The notes: a model not told the origin generated them from the sequence alone. Shown: positions 37,005-46,179, numbered from the stretch's first letter. The stretch: DNA of 64,000 nucleotides from Prado023 sp963736425 (GCA_963736425.1 CAVTOX010000005.1:1-64000), one strand, 5' to 3'. Numbers and translations are program-made.

Positions 37005-37918
37005 TGAGTTCCATCGGTGCGGTCGAGCAGACCGCAGGCAAGGGAGCAGCCCGCTACGCCGAGCGGCGACGCAACCGCGCAACCGGCGTCGGCTCCAACC
37101 GGCGGGGCGGCTGGGTCACCTACACCATCCTGACCGTCGTGCTGCTGATCTCGTTCTACCCCATCTACTACACCTTCCTGCTGGCGTCCTCCGACGCCAT
37201 CACCATCGCCCAGAACCCGATCCCGTCGCTGATCCCCGAGGGCAACTTCATCGACAACGTCACCCGGGTGATCAACTCCGACATCAAGTTCTGGCAAGCC
37301 CTGGCCAACTCCATCATCGTGGCGGTCATCACCTCGATCAGCGTCGTGCTGTTCGCCACCCTGGCCGGGTTCGCGTTCGCCAAGCTCCGCTTCCGCGGCC
37401 GCCGCGCCCTGCTCGTGTTCGTCATCGCCACCATGGCGGTGCCCACCCAGCTCGGCGTCGTGCCGCTGTTCATCCTCATGTCCAACCTCGGCTGGACCGG
37501 CAAGCTCGTGGCCGTCATCGTCCCCGGCATGGTCACCGCCTTCGGCGTCTTCTGGATGACCCAGTACTTCGAGGAGACACTGCCCTTCGAGCTGATCGAG
37601 GCAGCACGCGTCGACGGGTGCTCCATGATCCGCACGTTCTGGCACGTCGCCCTGCCGGCAGCCAAGCCCGCAGCAGCGATGCTCGCGCTGTTCACGTTCG
37701 TCGCATCGTGGACCAGCTTCTTCTGGCCGTTCATCGTGCTCGGCTCCACCAACCCGACACTGCCGGTCAGCCTGCAGCTGCTCCAAGCGTCCTACTTCAA
37801 GGACTTCGCACTGATCATGGCCGGCGTCGTCCTGGCCACCATCCCGCTGATCCTGCTGTTCATCGTCGCCGGCAAGCAGCTGGTCTCGGGCATCATGGCC
37901 GGAGCCGTCAAGGGGTGA
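37004..37918 (+). CDS. ABC sugar permease, MalG-like (importer 2)
   Basis: A 304-residue MalG/UgpE-type permease. After a basic cytoplasmic N-terminus it has six helices, starting with VTYTILTVVLLISFYPIYYT. It carries the EAA loop IEAARVDGCSMIRTFWHVAL and ends with the conserved GIMAGAVKG. Start ATG 37004 overlaps the previous stop (TGATG), and its own stop overlaps the GTG of the GH1 gene (GTGA), so importer and hydrolase are tightly coupled. Intact. Like importer 1, it has no dedicated ATPase in the operon. Confidence 0.95.
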   Translation: MSSIGAVEQTAGKGAARYAERRRNRATGVGSNRRGGWVTYTILTVVLLISFYPIYYTFLLASSDAITIAQNPIPSLIPEGNFIDNVTRVINSDIKFWQALANSIIVAVITSISVVLFATLAGFAFAKLRFRGRRALLVFVIATMAVPTQLGVVPLFILMSNLGWTGKLVAVIVPGMVTAFGVFWMTQYFEETLPFELIEAARVDGCSMIRTFWHVALPAAKPAAAMLALFTFVASWTSFFWPFIVLGSTNPTLPVSLQLLQASYFKDFALIMAGVVLATIPLILLFIVAGKQLVSGIMAGAVKG

Positions 37919-39286
37919 GCCCAGGACGAGGGTTCCCAGAGGGGTTCATCTGGGGGGCCGCCACGGCGGCCTACCAGATCGAGGGCGCCACGGCCGAGGA
38001 CGGTCGCGGCCCCTCGATCTGGGACACCTTCAGCCACACCCCCGGCAAGGTCCGGGGCGGGGACACGGGGGACGTGGCGGCCGACCACTACCACCGGTTC
38101 GCCGAGGACGTCGACCTCATGGCCGCGCTGAACCTCGGCGCCTACCGGTTCTCGGTCGCCTGGCCGCGGATCCAGCCCGACGGCAGCGGCCCGGTCAACC
38201 CCGCGGGCTCGCCTTCTACGACCGGCTGGTCGACGCGCTGCTCGCCAAGGGCATCGCCCCGGCGGTGACGCTCTACCACTGGGACCTGCCGCAGGCGCTC
38301 GAGGACGCCGGCGGCTGGCCGGCCCGCGACACCGCCCATCGGTTCGCCGACTACGCCACGCTGGTCCACGACGCGCTCGGCGACCGTGTCGACCTCTGGA
38401 CGACCCTGAACGAGCCGTGGTGCTCGGCCCACCTCGGGTACTGGAACGGGATCCACGCCCCGGGCAGGACCGAGCCTGCCAACGCGATGGCGGCGATGCA
38501 CCACCTCCTGCTCGGCCACGGACTGGCGATCCAGGCGATGCGGGCCACTGCACGTCCCGAGGAGCAGCTGTCGATCACGCTGAACCTCTGGCCGATCCTG
38601 CCCGCCACGGAGAGCGGCTGAGGACCTGGCCGCGGCCCATCTGCATGGACGGCTTGGCCAACCGGCTCTACCTCGACCCGGTCCTTCGGGGGGCCTATCC
38701 CGAGGACGTGGTCGCGGCGACCCGGGAGCCTGACGGACTGGAGCTTCGTGAATCCAGGCGACGCAGTCGGTGATCAGCGCGCCGATCGACGTGCTGGGAG
38801 TCAACTACTACGCACCCCATCGCGCCGGGTCCGGCCCGAGGGCACGCGGGTGGGCGGACTTCCCCCGGAACCGGGGGATCGAGATGCTGCCTGCCCCAGG
38901 GGGAGCTGACCGACATGGGCTGGGAGATCTCGCCCGTGGACCTGACGGACCTGCTCGTCCGGCTGGACAAGGACTACGCGGTCCCGCTCATGGTCACCGA
39001 GAACGGCGCCGCCTTCCCCGATGTCCTCCAGGCGACAGGGCGTGTCGAGGACCCGCGCCGGGTCGCCTACCTCGAGAGCCATATCGGCGCCGTCCACGAC
39101 GCGATCAGCGCGGGTGCGGACGTGCGGGCCTACTTCGCATGGTCGTTGCTGGACAACTTCGAGTGGGCGGAGGGGTACTCGAAGCGATTCGGACTGGTGT
39201 ACGTCGACTACGAGACGCTGTCGCGCCACCCCAAGGACAGCGCCGTCTGGTTCGCCCAGAAGGTTCGAGGCGACCAGATACCATGA
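37915..39286 (+). CDS. GH1 beta-glucosidase (frameshifts)
   Basis: A family-1 beta-glucosidase or 6-phospho-beta-glucosidase of about 455 residues when joined. It shows FPEGFIWGAATAAYQIEGA, YRFSVAWPRIQPDGSG, the acid/base Glu in TLNEPW, VLGVNYYAP and the nucleophile Glu in MVTENGAAFPD. The end NFEWAEGYSKRFGLVYVDY is typical, and its Glu/Trp pair in place of the Ser/Lys phosphate-binding pair favours unphosphorylated glucosides. Frame changes near 38208, 38622, 38750 and 38895. It overlaps the upstream permease stop by four bases, and LacI follows. Cytoplasmic. Confidence 0.88.
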
Positions 39287-39327
39287 CCTGGGATCCAAGG
39301 GCCGGCTGTGCGGGGAGGGGTGCGATC

Positions 39328-40383
39328 GTGACGACACCACCCGCAACACGCGTCCGCCCCAACCTCGAGGACGTCGCCGCCCGCGCAGGAGTGTCCCGGG
39401 CGACCGTGTCCCGTGTGGTCAACGGCCAGGCGACTGTGGCCGAGGACCTGCGCGGACGGGTGCAGAAGGCTGTCGATGAGCTCGGATACGTTCCCAACCA
39501 GGCGGCCCGCGCGCTGATGACCAGGCGCTCCGACGCGATCGCCCTCCTGGCGTCCGAGCCCGCCGCGCGAGTCTTCGGGGACCCCTTCTTCAGCGGCATC
39601 GTCCGGGGCGTCAGCATGGAGACGAACCGGGCCGGCCTCCAGCTGGTCCTGATGATGGCCCAGGACTTCGAGGACCTGGAGCGCGTCAAGCGGTTCCTGA
39701 AGTCGTCACCCGTCGACGGTGTGATGCTGATCTCCGGGCACGATGGCGACGGGCTCCCCGAGGAGCTCCAGCGGCTGTCAACCCCCTACGTGATCGGCGG
39801 GCGGCCGACAGGACCCGGCAATCCGGCGCCGTACGTGGACAGCGAGAACCTTATGGGTGCCGAGGTCGCCGCCAGGCACCTGATGGCCCTTGGGCGCCGA
39901 AGAGTCGGGACCGTGTCGGGCCCGTTGGACATGCCAGCAGGCGTCGATCGACTTGCCGGGTTCACGCAGGCGTTGGGGTCATCGTTCCACCAGGACCTCG
40001 TCGAGATCGGCGACTTCACGCAACATGGCGGCGAGGTCGCCACCGAGCGCCTGCTGGAGCGGGTCCCCGACCTCGACGGCCTGTTCGCCGCATCCGACCT
40101 CATGGCCCTCGGAGCGTTGGCGGCCCTACGTCGCGCTGGGCGCCGAGTTCCCGACGACGTCGCACTCGTCGGGTTCGACGACAACGAGTTCGCCATGACC
40201 GTGGATCCCCCGCTGACCACCGTGCGGCAGGATCCCCTGATCATGGGGCGCGCCATGGTCCGCCTGTACCTGGCACGGCACCGGCCGGACATCGAGGTGG
40301 CCCCGGAGGACGGGATCCCGGACGTGAGTGGGGTCGACCATCTGATCCTGCCCGTCTCCCTCGTGGTGCGCGAATCCGCCTGA
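39328..40383 (+). CDS. LacI/GalR-family transcriptional regulator
   Basis: A 351-residue repressor. N-terminal HTH at about residues 12-37, NLEDVAARAGVSRATVSRVV, is followed by the hinge helix NQAARALMTRRSDAI. The periplasmic-binding-like sensor domain has FGDPFFSGIVRGVSMETNRA, MGAEVAARHLMALGRRRVGT and DDVALVGFDDNEFAMTVDPP. GTG 39328 with GGGGAGGGG upstream matches the family start. The open frame extends to 38770 only because it overlaps the GH1 frames. Last gene of the importer-2/GH1 unit, it most likely binds the GAGAGCGCTCTC sites and senses an imported beta-glucoside. Confidence 0.94.
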   Translation: MTTPPATRVRPNLEDVAARAGVSRATVSRVVNGQATVAEDLRGRVQKAVDELGYVPNQAARALMTRRSDAIALLASEPAARVFGDPFFSGIVRGVSMETNRAGLQLVLMMAQDFEDLERVKRFLKSSPVDGVMLISGHDGDGLPEELQRLSTPYVIGGRPTGPGNPAPYVDSENLMGAEVAARHLMALGRRRVGTVSGPLDMPAGVDRLAGFTQALGSSFHQDLVEIGDFTQHGGEVATERLLERVPDLDGLFAASDLMALGALAALRRAGRRVPDDVALVGFDDNEFAMTVDPPLTTVRQDPLIMGRAMVRLYLARHRPDIEVAPEDGIPDVSGVDHLILPVSLVVRESA

Positions 40384-40499
40384 GGCCGCGCACGACCGGC
40401 GCGTGGGTGGCACCAGCGGTTCGGCCACAGCCGTCGCCGCCGACCTGGGCCCCGCCGCCCACGGTTGCGGGTCCCACCGTGCGCCCCCATCCTTGGCAG

Positions 40500-41234
40500 A
40501 TGCGCCCGGACACAGGTGATGACGGGTTCGCCGAGGACCCGGCGCAGGGCACACCCGTGGGTCGGCGCGTCGTCCTGGGGCTGCTCGGCCTGGCCGGTGT
40601 GGGCGTCGTCCTGGGGAGCCGCGTGGGATCAGTGCTGGCCACCATCTCGGAGCGCGACCCGACCGGGCTCACGGGGCTCATCCCGGGCAACGGGCGGTTC
40701 CGGTACTACTCGGTGGTGTCCTCTGTTGATCAGACCCCAGTGGCTGAGTACCAGCTCACCGTCGACGGGCTGGAGGCCGGTTCCACGACGCTCACGTTCG
40801 CCGACCTTGCCGCGCTGCCCCAGACGACGATCACCAAGGACGTCCAGTGCGTCACCGGATGGCGCGTCCCGGACGTGACGTGGTCCGGCGTCCTGCTGTC
40901 GGACCTGCTCAACCACCTGGACGCGCCCACCACCGTCGGTGCCGTGCTGTTCGGCTCCTCGGACGGCGCCTACACCGAGTCCCTGACGATGGAGCAGGCG
41001 ATGCGACCGGACGTGCTGATCGCCACGTCCATGGATGGCGCGCCCGTCTCCCACGACCACGGCGGCCCGGTGCGGCTCTACGTCGCCCCGATGTACTTCT
41101 ACAAGTCGATCAAGTGGTTGGACCGGATCACAGTGAGCGACCAGGTTGTGCCCGGGTACTGGGAGGAGCGCGGCTACGACGTCGACGCGTGGGTGGGGCA
41201 GTCCAACGGGAGGTCGGATGCCCCGATCGCCTGA
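40500..41234 (+). CDS. YedY/sulfite-oxidase-like molybdopterin oxidoreductase
   Basis: A 244-residue protein with the single SUOX-type molybdopterin domain. The Mo-coordinating Cys117 is in KDVQCVTGW, followed by GVLLSDLLNHLDAPTTV, and HDHGGPVRLYVAPMYFYKSI near the end is conserved in the family. A hydrophobic segment after Gly-Arg-Arg (residues 21-45) suggests a Tat-type export signal or membrane anchor. The cytochrome b gene begins inside its 3' end (17-base overlap), a pairing like MsrPQ or other membrane-linked SUOX-fold reductases. A periplasm-like reductase for oxidised methionine or small oxides is the best guess. ATG 40500 selected from family length. Confidence 0.88.
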   Translation: MRPDTGDDGFAEDPAQGTPVGRRVVLGLLGLAGVGVVLGSRVGSVLATISERDPTGLTGLIPGNGRFRYYSVVSSVDQTPVAEYQLTVDGLEAGSTTLTFADLAALPQTTITKDVQCVTGWRVPDVTWSGVLLSDLLNHLDAPTTVGAVLFGSSDGAYTESLTMEQAMRPDVLIATSMDGAPVSHDHGGPVRLYVAPMYFYKSIKWLDRITVSDQVVPGYWEERGYDVDAWVGQSNGRSDAPIA

Positions 41235-41854
41235 CCGGATCCGTCGGTTCTCCCCGGGCGAGCGCTGGATCCACGCCTCGCTCGGCACGCTGATGGGGAT
41301 CTGCATCGTCACCGCCGCGATGCTCTACTGGGGTCCGCTGAGCACCTTGGTGGGTCGGCGGGAGACGGTCGAGACCGTCCACTACACCAGCGGGCTGCTG
41401 CTGCCGGTGCCGCTCATCATCGGAGCCCTGGCCTCACGAGCGTTCCGAGCCGACGTGCGGCGGCTCAACCGCTTCCTTCCCGGGGATGCGCGCTGGCTGC
41501 GCTCTGGCAACCGCCGCAACGGCGCGTTCCCGTCAGGGAAGTTCAACGCGGGGCAGAAGCTGAACTCCGCGTTCGTGCTCGGCAGCCGTGCTGATCCTGT
41601 TCGCGACCGGGCTGATGCTGCACTACTTCTCCCTGTTCCCCGACGACATCAGCACCGGTGCGACGTTCGTCCACGACGCCTTCGCGGCCGCCGTCGTCAT
41701 CGTGTCCGCCGGCCACCTCTGGATGGCATGGCAGGACCCGGAGGCCCGGCGCGGGCTGCGCACCGGCTTCGTCTCGCGCGGGTGGGCCCAGCGCGAGCAC
41801 GCCCTCTGGGCAGCCACAGTGCCGATCGAGCCACCGGAGAGACCCGGACACTGA
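41218..41854 (+). CDS. Cytochrome b561/FdnI-like membrane subunit (one frameshift)
   Basis: About 211 residues with four predicted helices. It begins FSPGERWIHASLGTLMGICI, the entry to helix 1 with a haem-ligand His, then HYTSGLLLPVPLIIGALAS (second His). A frame change near 41585 leads to AVLILFATGLMLHYFSLFPD, HDAFAAAVVIVSAGHLWMAW and the end EPPERPGH. It resembles formate-dehydrogenase gamma or b561 subunits. It overlaps the molybdoenzyme gene and probably feeds it electrons from the membrane quinone pool. GGGAGG precedes ATG 41218. Confidence 0.82.
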
Positions 41855-41967
41855 CGGAGGCGGCTCCGAGACCCTCACCTGACTGGTGCTCGCCGGCCCC
41901 ACCACGGCCGCACGGTGCAAGCCCGCGCATTGCCCGAACCTGCCAATCAGACTAGATATTCTGGTCC

Positions 41968-42260
41968 ATGAGTACGCTGCCGCTCTCCGAGGTGAAGGCC
42001 CGTCTGTCTGAGATCGCGGACGAGGTGGATCGCACGCATGAACGTGTCCACGTGACGCGCAATGGCCGCGAGTTCGTCGTGCTGCTCTCGGCAGAGGATC
42101 TGGAATCACTCGAGGCGACCCTCGAACTCCTCCAGGACCAGGCGGCAATGGACCGGATCCACAAGGCCGAGGCCGACGTGGCGGCGGCGACGTCACGAGC
42201 GCGGACGAGATGGCGCAGTTGATGACCGAACGACGGCAGCGCGAACGCCGTGACGCCTGA
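41968..42260 (+). CDS. Phd/YefM-type antitoxin (one frameshift)
   Basis: The N-terminal Phd/YefM DNA-binding fold is clear: LPLSEVKARLSEIADEVDRT, then the VHVTRNGREFVVLLSAEDLE strands. As written the frame stops at 42222 after an Arg/Ala tail. Restoring one base near 42188 gives DVTSADEMAQLMTERRQRER and a stop at 42260, which would overlap the toxin start at 42250 exactly as antitoxin-toxin pairs usually do. The corrected tail also looks like a toxin-wrapping segment. Neutralises the RelE-like toxin. Confidence 0.8.
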
Positions 42261-42540
42261 GGATCCAGACGGAGCGGACTACACCGTGGTGCTGTCACCG
42301 GGTGCCCGTCGGGCGCTCACGGAGACCCTGCCGTCGGCGGCAGCGTTCGCCGCGTGGGAGTTCATCACCGGGCCGCTATGCCAGCGGCCCCGGGTGGTCG
42401 GAGTCCCGCTCCGGGCTCCCTTCGAAGGGTTGTGGCGAGCTCGTCGCGGCGAGTACCGGATCCGCTACAGGATCGACGAGTCGAACCGCCGGGTGATCAT
42501 CCTCGACGTCGACCACCGTCGCGACGCCTACCGGTCCTGA
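42250..42540 (+). CDS. RelE/ParE-family toxin
   Basis: A 96-residue RelE-superfamily toxin. It begins with the strand YTVVLSPGARRALTETLP, and the core PFEGLWRARRGEYRIRYRID and IILDVDHRRDAYRS are the hallmark basic strands and C-terminus of RelE mRNA interferases. Start GTG 42250 overlaps the antitoxin end. Converges with the UGPase gene after 12 bases. Target (ribosome-bound mRNA versus gyrase for ParE types) is not certain, but the RRDAYR end favours RelE. Confidence 0.88.
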   Translation: MTPEDPDGADYTVVLSPGARRALTETLPSAAAFAAWEFITGPLCQRPRVVGVPLRAPFEGLWRARRGEYRIRYRIDESNRRVIILDVDHRRDAYRS

Positions 42541-42552
42541 GCTCGCACTCCG

Positions 42553-43942
42553 TCAGGTCCCAGCCTGGCTGCCGTCGCCGAGGAGCTCGGCCTGCCCCGT
42601 GTCGGGGAGCTCGACGTCGCCGACCACCTCCACGTCGCGGCCGAAGGTCCAGTCGCCGCGGACCGCCAGCCCGGTGGCCATCCGCAGCGACGGCGGGCCG
42701 GCAGGGAAGCGGGCGTCGAAGTCCGCCATGGTCCGGTAGAAGCGGGGGTCCAGCGCGACCAGCGGCGTCGGGTCGCTGGTGCGCTGGAGGGTCCCGTCCG
42801 GCGCCTCGGTGTAGGCATCCGAGCGCAGCAGCAGCAGGTCGTCTGTCGTCTTCACCGGCAGGAACCGGTCGCGACCCACGACGATCGCCTGCGCGCCCTC
42901 GAACACCTCGATCGCCGCACCCATCGCCGTCTCGACCTGCACGACCTTCGGGGAGCCGGGGTCGGTCGGGTCCACCGTCTTGGCGTTGCGGATCAGCGGC
43001 AGCCCGAGCACCGAGCCACGATCGACGAGCGCCGCGTGCAGCTTCTCGAGGTCGAACCAGAGGTTGTTGCAGTGGAAGTAGGGGTGCCGGTGCTCGTCGG
43101 TGAAGAAGTCCATCTCCTCCGGGGCAGTCTGGGCAGTGTCGCGCAGGATCAGCCGGCCGTCGGACTTGCGGATCGCGAGGTGCCCGCCCTTGCGGTCGGC
43201 GGGGGTGCGGCGGCACAGCTCGGCAGCGTACGGGCGCCCCCGACGCAGCGAACCAACCCGCGAGCGTCGCGTTCGGGGCGGCGCCCAGGTTGTCTGCGTT
43301 GGAGGTGTTCGCGTACCGGTAGCCCTGGTCGAGCAGCGCATCGAGAACACCTGAGGACCGGATTGCGGTGTAGAGGTCCCCGTGACCGGGAGGGCACCAT
43401 TCGAGCGCCGGATCCGCTGGCCATTCGACCGGGGTCAGGTCCTCCGCCAGGAGTTTGGGCTCCTGGTTCTGCAGGAAGTCCAGGGGCAGGCCGTCGACCG
43501 AGATGTCGGGGTGCGCCGCCAGGGCCGCCAGGCTCTGCTCCCGGGTCCGGAAGCTGTTCATCAGGATCAGCGGAAGGGGCACGTCGTAGGCCTCGCCGCG
43601 CGGCGCGCACCTGCCCGACGAGGACGTCGAGGAACGTCATGCCGTCGCGCACCGGGAGCAGGGACTTGGCCCGGTCCATCCCCATCGACGTGCCCAGCCC
43701 GCCGTTGAGCTTGATCAGGACGGTGCGCGCCAGGGCCTCGCGGGCGCTGTCCGGATCGACCATCGACGTCGGCCAGCGCCGGCGGGTCGAGCAGCGGCTC
43801 GATCGAGTCCTCGCTGATGAGCCCGGTCGCCCCGGACTCCAGGAGCCCGTAGTAGTGGGAGAAGACGTCGATGGCGCTGGCATCAGCCACTCCCGCCGCT
43901 GCGCATCTTCTCCTGGGCCAGTCGCAGTCCGTCGGCGCTCAT
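42553..43942 (-). CDS. UTP-glucose-1-phosphate uridylyltransferase, UDPGP type (frameshifts)
   Basis: A eukaryote-like UDPGP-family pyrophosphorylase of about 460 residues when joined. It makes UDP-glucose from UTP and glucose-1-phosphate. MSADGLRLAQEKMRS starts at ATG 43942. Then IDVFSHYYGLLESGATGLI, the nucleotide-binding loop LIKLNGGLGTSMGMDRAKSL, LILMNSFRTREQSLAAL, EWCPPGHGDLYTAI and ANTSNADNLGA are all conserved. The C-terminal left-handed beta-helix ends DWTFGRDVEVVGDVELPD. Frame changes near 43900, 43765, 43600 and 43245. It could use glucose-1-phosphate made by the sucrose phosphorylase. Confidence 0.88.
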
Positions 43943-44039
43943 GCCTGTCACCCTATTCCGAGTGGGCCGCGACGGACCGGGCTCGCCAGATCTGCGGGTC
44001 AGGTCCGGACTCGGGGCGGCAGCCCCGTGAGCCACGGCT

Positions 44040-45194
44040 CTACAGCCCCAGCCGGCGGGCCGCCAGCTCGGTCATGACCTCGGTCGCGCCACCGCCGATC
44101 GACAGGATCCGCACATCGCGGTAGTGCCGCTCCACCTCGGAGTCGCTCATGCAGCCCTGGCCGCCGAAGATCTGGATGGCCTGGTAGGTCACGGCCTCGG
44201 CGGCGGCCACCGCGGTGTTCTTGGCCAGGGCCGCCTCGGCGATCACCTCCTGCCCCGCGACGTGGCGCAGCGCGATCTGCCGGGTGTAGGTGCGCGCCAC
44301 ATCGGTCAGCCGGTCCATCTCGACCAGCTGGTGGCGGACCACCTGGTGGGCGACCAGGGGCTTGCCGAAGGTGTGGCGCATCCGCGCCCACTCGAGCGCG
44401 AGGTCCAGGCAGCGCTGGGCGGTGGCGTAGGCCTGGACGGCGATGGAGAGCCGCTCCACCACGAACTGCATCGCGATCTGGATGAATCCGGAGTCCGGCG
44501 GGCCGACGAGGTTGGCGGCCGGCACACGGCAGTCGGTGAAGGCCAGCTCCGCGGTGTCCGAGCAGTGCCAGCCGATCTTCTCCAGCCGCCGGACGACGCT
44601 GAACCCGGGCGTGTCACTCGGGACCACGATCAGCGAGATCCCGCCGAATCCGGGCCCTCCGGTGCGCACCCCGACCACGACCCAGTCCGCGCGCACCCCC
44701 GAGGTGATGTAGATCTTCGAGCCGTTGATCACGTACTCGTCGCCGTCGCGCTCGGCCCTCGTGCGCAGTGCCGCCACATCGGATCCGCCGTCGGGCTCGG
44801 TGATCGCCAGTGCCGCGATCGCCCTGCCCTCGAGGACCGGCCGGACGAACCGCTCGATCTGCCCCGGGTCGCCAGCGACGACCATGTGCGGCAGCGCGAT
44901 GCCGTGCGTGAACAGGCCGGAAGCCAGCCCACCGCTGGCCCCGGTCTGGATCAGCTCCTCGGTCATCACCAGGCCGTCGATGAGGTCACCACCGCTGCCG
45001 CCGACCTCCTCGGGGAAGCCGAGGCCCAGCAGCCCCGCGGCGGCCGCGCGCTCGTGCAGGGCGAGGGGGATCTCCCCGACCCGCTCCCACTCGTCGAGCC
45101 CGGGCAGGACGTCCCGTGTGACGAAGTCGCGCGTCAGCTCGCGCAGGGCCCTGCGCTCGGGCGTGTTGAACGGATCAGTCCACTCGGTTCCCAT
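44040..45194 (-). CDS. Acyl-CoA dehydrogenase
   Basis: A 384-residue FAD acyl-CoA dehydrogenase with all three domains. The signatures LAITEPDGGSDVAALRT (flavin and substrate contacts) and QIFGGQGCMSDSEVERHYRD near the end are family hallmarks. The catalytic Glu lies in ILSIGGGATEVM. It introduces a trans-2 double bond into acyl-CoA thioesters. Chain length is not predictable. The MhuD-like gene ends 23 bases upstream on the same strand, so they are probably co-transcribed, though a metabolic link is not obvious. Confidence 0.95.
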   Translation of the reverse strand: MGTEWTDPFNTPERRALRELTRDFVTRDVLPGLDEWERVGEIPLALHERAAAAGLLGLGFPEEVGGSGGDLIDGLVMTEELIQTGASGGLASGLFTHGIALPHMVVAGDPGQIERFVRPVLEGRAIAALAITEPDGGSDVAALRTRAERDGDEYVINGSKIYITSGVRADWVVVGVRTGGPGFGGISLIVVPSDTPGFSVVRRLEKIGWHCSDTAELAFTDCRVPAANLVGPPDSGFIQIAMQFVVERLSIAVQAYATAQRCLDLALEWARMRHTFGKPLVAHQVVRHQLVEMDRLTDVARTYTRQIALRHVAGQEVIAEAALAKNTAVAAAEAVTYQAIQIFGGQGCMSDSEVERHYRDVRILSIGGGATEVMTELAARRLGL

Positions 45195-45217
45195 GGGCGC
45201 ACGCTACCGAAGGCCGG

Positions 45218-45565
45218 TCAGGCACCACGGGGCGCCCGGGTCAGGCCGGGTCGGCCTGACCGGACGACCTCGAAGCTCCAGATCGTCGACCCTGTGGCGG
45301 CCGGGCGCTCCGACTCCCCGCGGCCACTGGCCTGACCGTGCCCGGCGGAGAACGACTGCGAGCGGGTCCACTCCTCGAACGCCTCACGGGTGACCCAACG
45401 GGTGTAGACGAGGTAGGAGTCCGTGCCCTCCAACGGGCGGAGCAGTTCGAAGTGCTCGAACCCCGGCGCCTTCTCGACCGAGCCCGCGCGGCGGGCGAAG
45501 CGCTGCTCGAGGGTGGCCCCCGCACCCTCGGGGACGGTCAGGACGTTCACTGCGACGAAGGCCAT
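45218..45565 (-). CDS. MhuD-like haem-degrading / antibiotic-biosynthesis monooxygenase
   Basis: A 115-residue ferredoxin-fold ABM-family protein. It aligns by eye with mycobacterial MhuD: Asn in the first strand (AVNVLTVPEGAG), Phe-Ala-Arg-Arg (EQRFARRAGSV), FELLRPLEGTDSYLVYTRW, a Trp in FEEWTRSQ, and a His shortly after in SAGHGQ, matching MhuD positions Asn7, Trp66 and His75. That set binds haem and opens the porphyrin to release iron. ATG 45565 with GGGGGA upstream is preferred over ATG 45574. The C-terminal tail is longer than usual. Function is inferred from these residues. Confidence 0.75.
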   Translation of the reverse strand: MAFVAVNVLTVPEGAGATLEQRFARRAGSVEKAPGFEHFELLRPLEGTDSYLVYTRWVTREAFEEWTRSQSFSAGHGQASGRGESERPAATGSTIWSFEVVRSGRPGLTRAPRGA

Positions 45566-45610
45566 GTCCCCCATCGTCCCCCAGGCTCAGCCGCCGCAGC
45601 CACAGGGCCC

Positions 45611-45639
45611 TTGCCAGCCCCTGGCGACCCTGTGAGGCT
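45611..45639 (+). promoter_or_regulatory. yceI-like gene promoter, apparently leaderless
   Basis: -35 TTGCCA (45611-45616), exactly 17-base spacer, -10 GAGGCT (45634-45639), then six bases to the ATG. No purine-rich ribosome binding site is separable from the promoter. Confidence 0.5.
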
Positions 45640-45645
45640 GGGGGC

Positions 45646-46179
45646 ATGAAGATCGGACCCGCGGACGGCTCGCTGACGCTGCACACCGGCGTCGCCGGGT
45701 CGGCCGCCCGACTGGGTCACAGCCTGATCATCGTGGTGGACGACTGGTCGGCCACCGTGACCCTCGCCCGCGGCACGCCCCGCTCGGTGCGCCTGACCGC
45801 CGATCTCACCAGCCTGCGCGTGGAATCCGGCTCCGGTGGGATCAAGCCCCTCAGCGACGGTGACCGCGAGGCCATCCGGGCCAACGCGCTGCACGCGCTC
45901 CATGCCGACCAGCACCCCCAGGTGACGTTCGAGTCCTCCTCGATCCGAACGCAGGGCGCCGGCCTCGAGGTCGACGGCACGCTGAGCGTCACGGGCAACC
46001 CCCTCCCCCTTGCGGCAACTGTGGAACTCGACCGACGTGACGGCCAGGTCAACGCGCGCTGCTCGGTGCGCCTGCTCCAGTCGGAGTTCGGCGTGACCCC
46101 GTACTCGGCGATGCTGGGCCAGCTCCGCGTGGCCGACGAGGTGCGCGTCGAACTGGACGTCACCGTGGCAACGCCCTGA
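45646..46179 (+). CDS. YceI-family (lipocalin-like) protein
   Basis: A 177-residue YceI-like beta-barrel without a signal peptide, which is common in actinobacterial members. Typical features are GVAGSAARLGHSLIIVVDDW (the GHxLxxxxxxW motif) and a central Leu/Arg-rich TADLTSLRVESGSGG. Its HPQVTFESSSIR and VTPYSAMLGQLRVADEV match the family's PxxxF and IxP(Y)SxMxGxLxVxD motifs. Members bind long polyisoprenoid lipids. The physiological role here is unknown. Confidence 0.88.
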   Translation: MKIGPADGSLTLHTGVAGSAARLGHSLIIVVDDWSATVTLARGTPRSVRLTADLTSLRVESGSGGIKPLSDGDREAIRANALHALHADQHPQVTFESSSIRTQGAGLEVDGTLSVTGNPLPLAATVELDRRDGQVNARCSVRLLQSEFGVTPYSAMLGQLRVADEVRVELDVTVATP

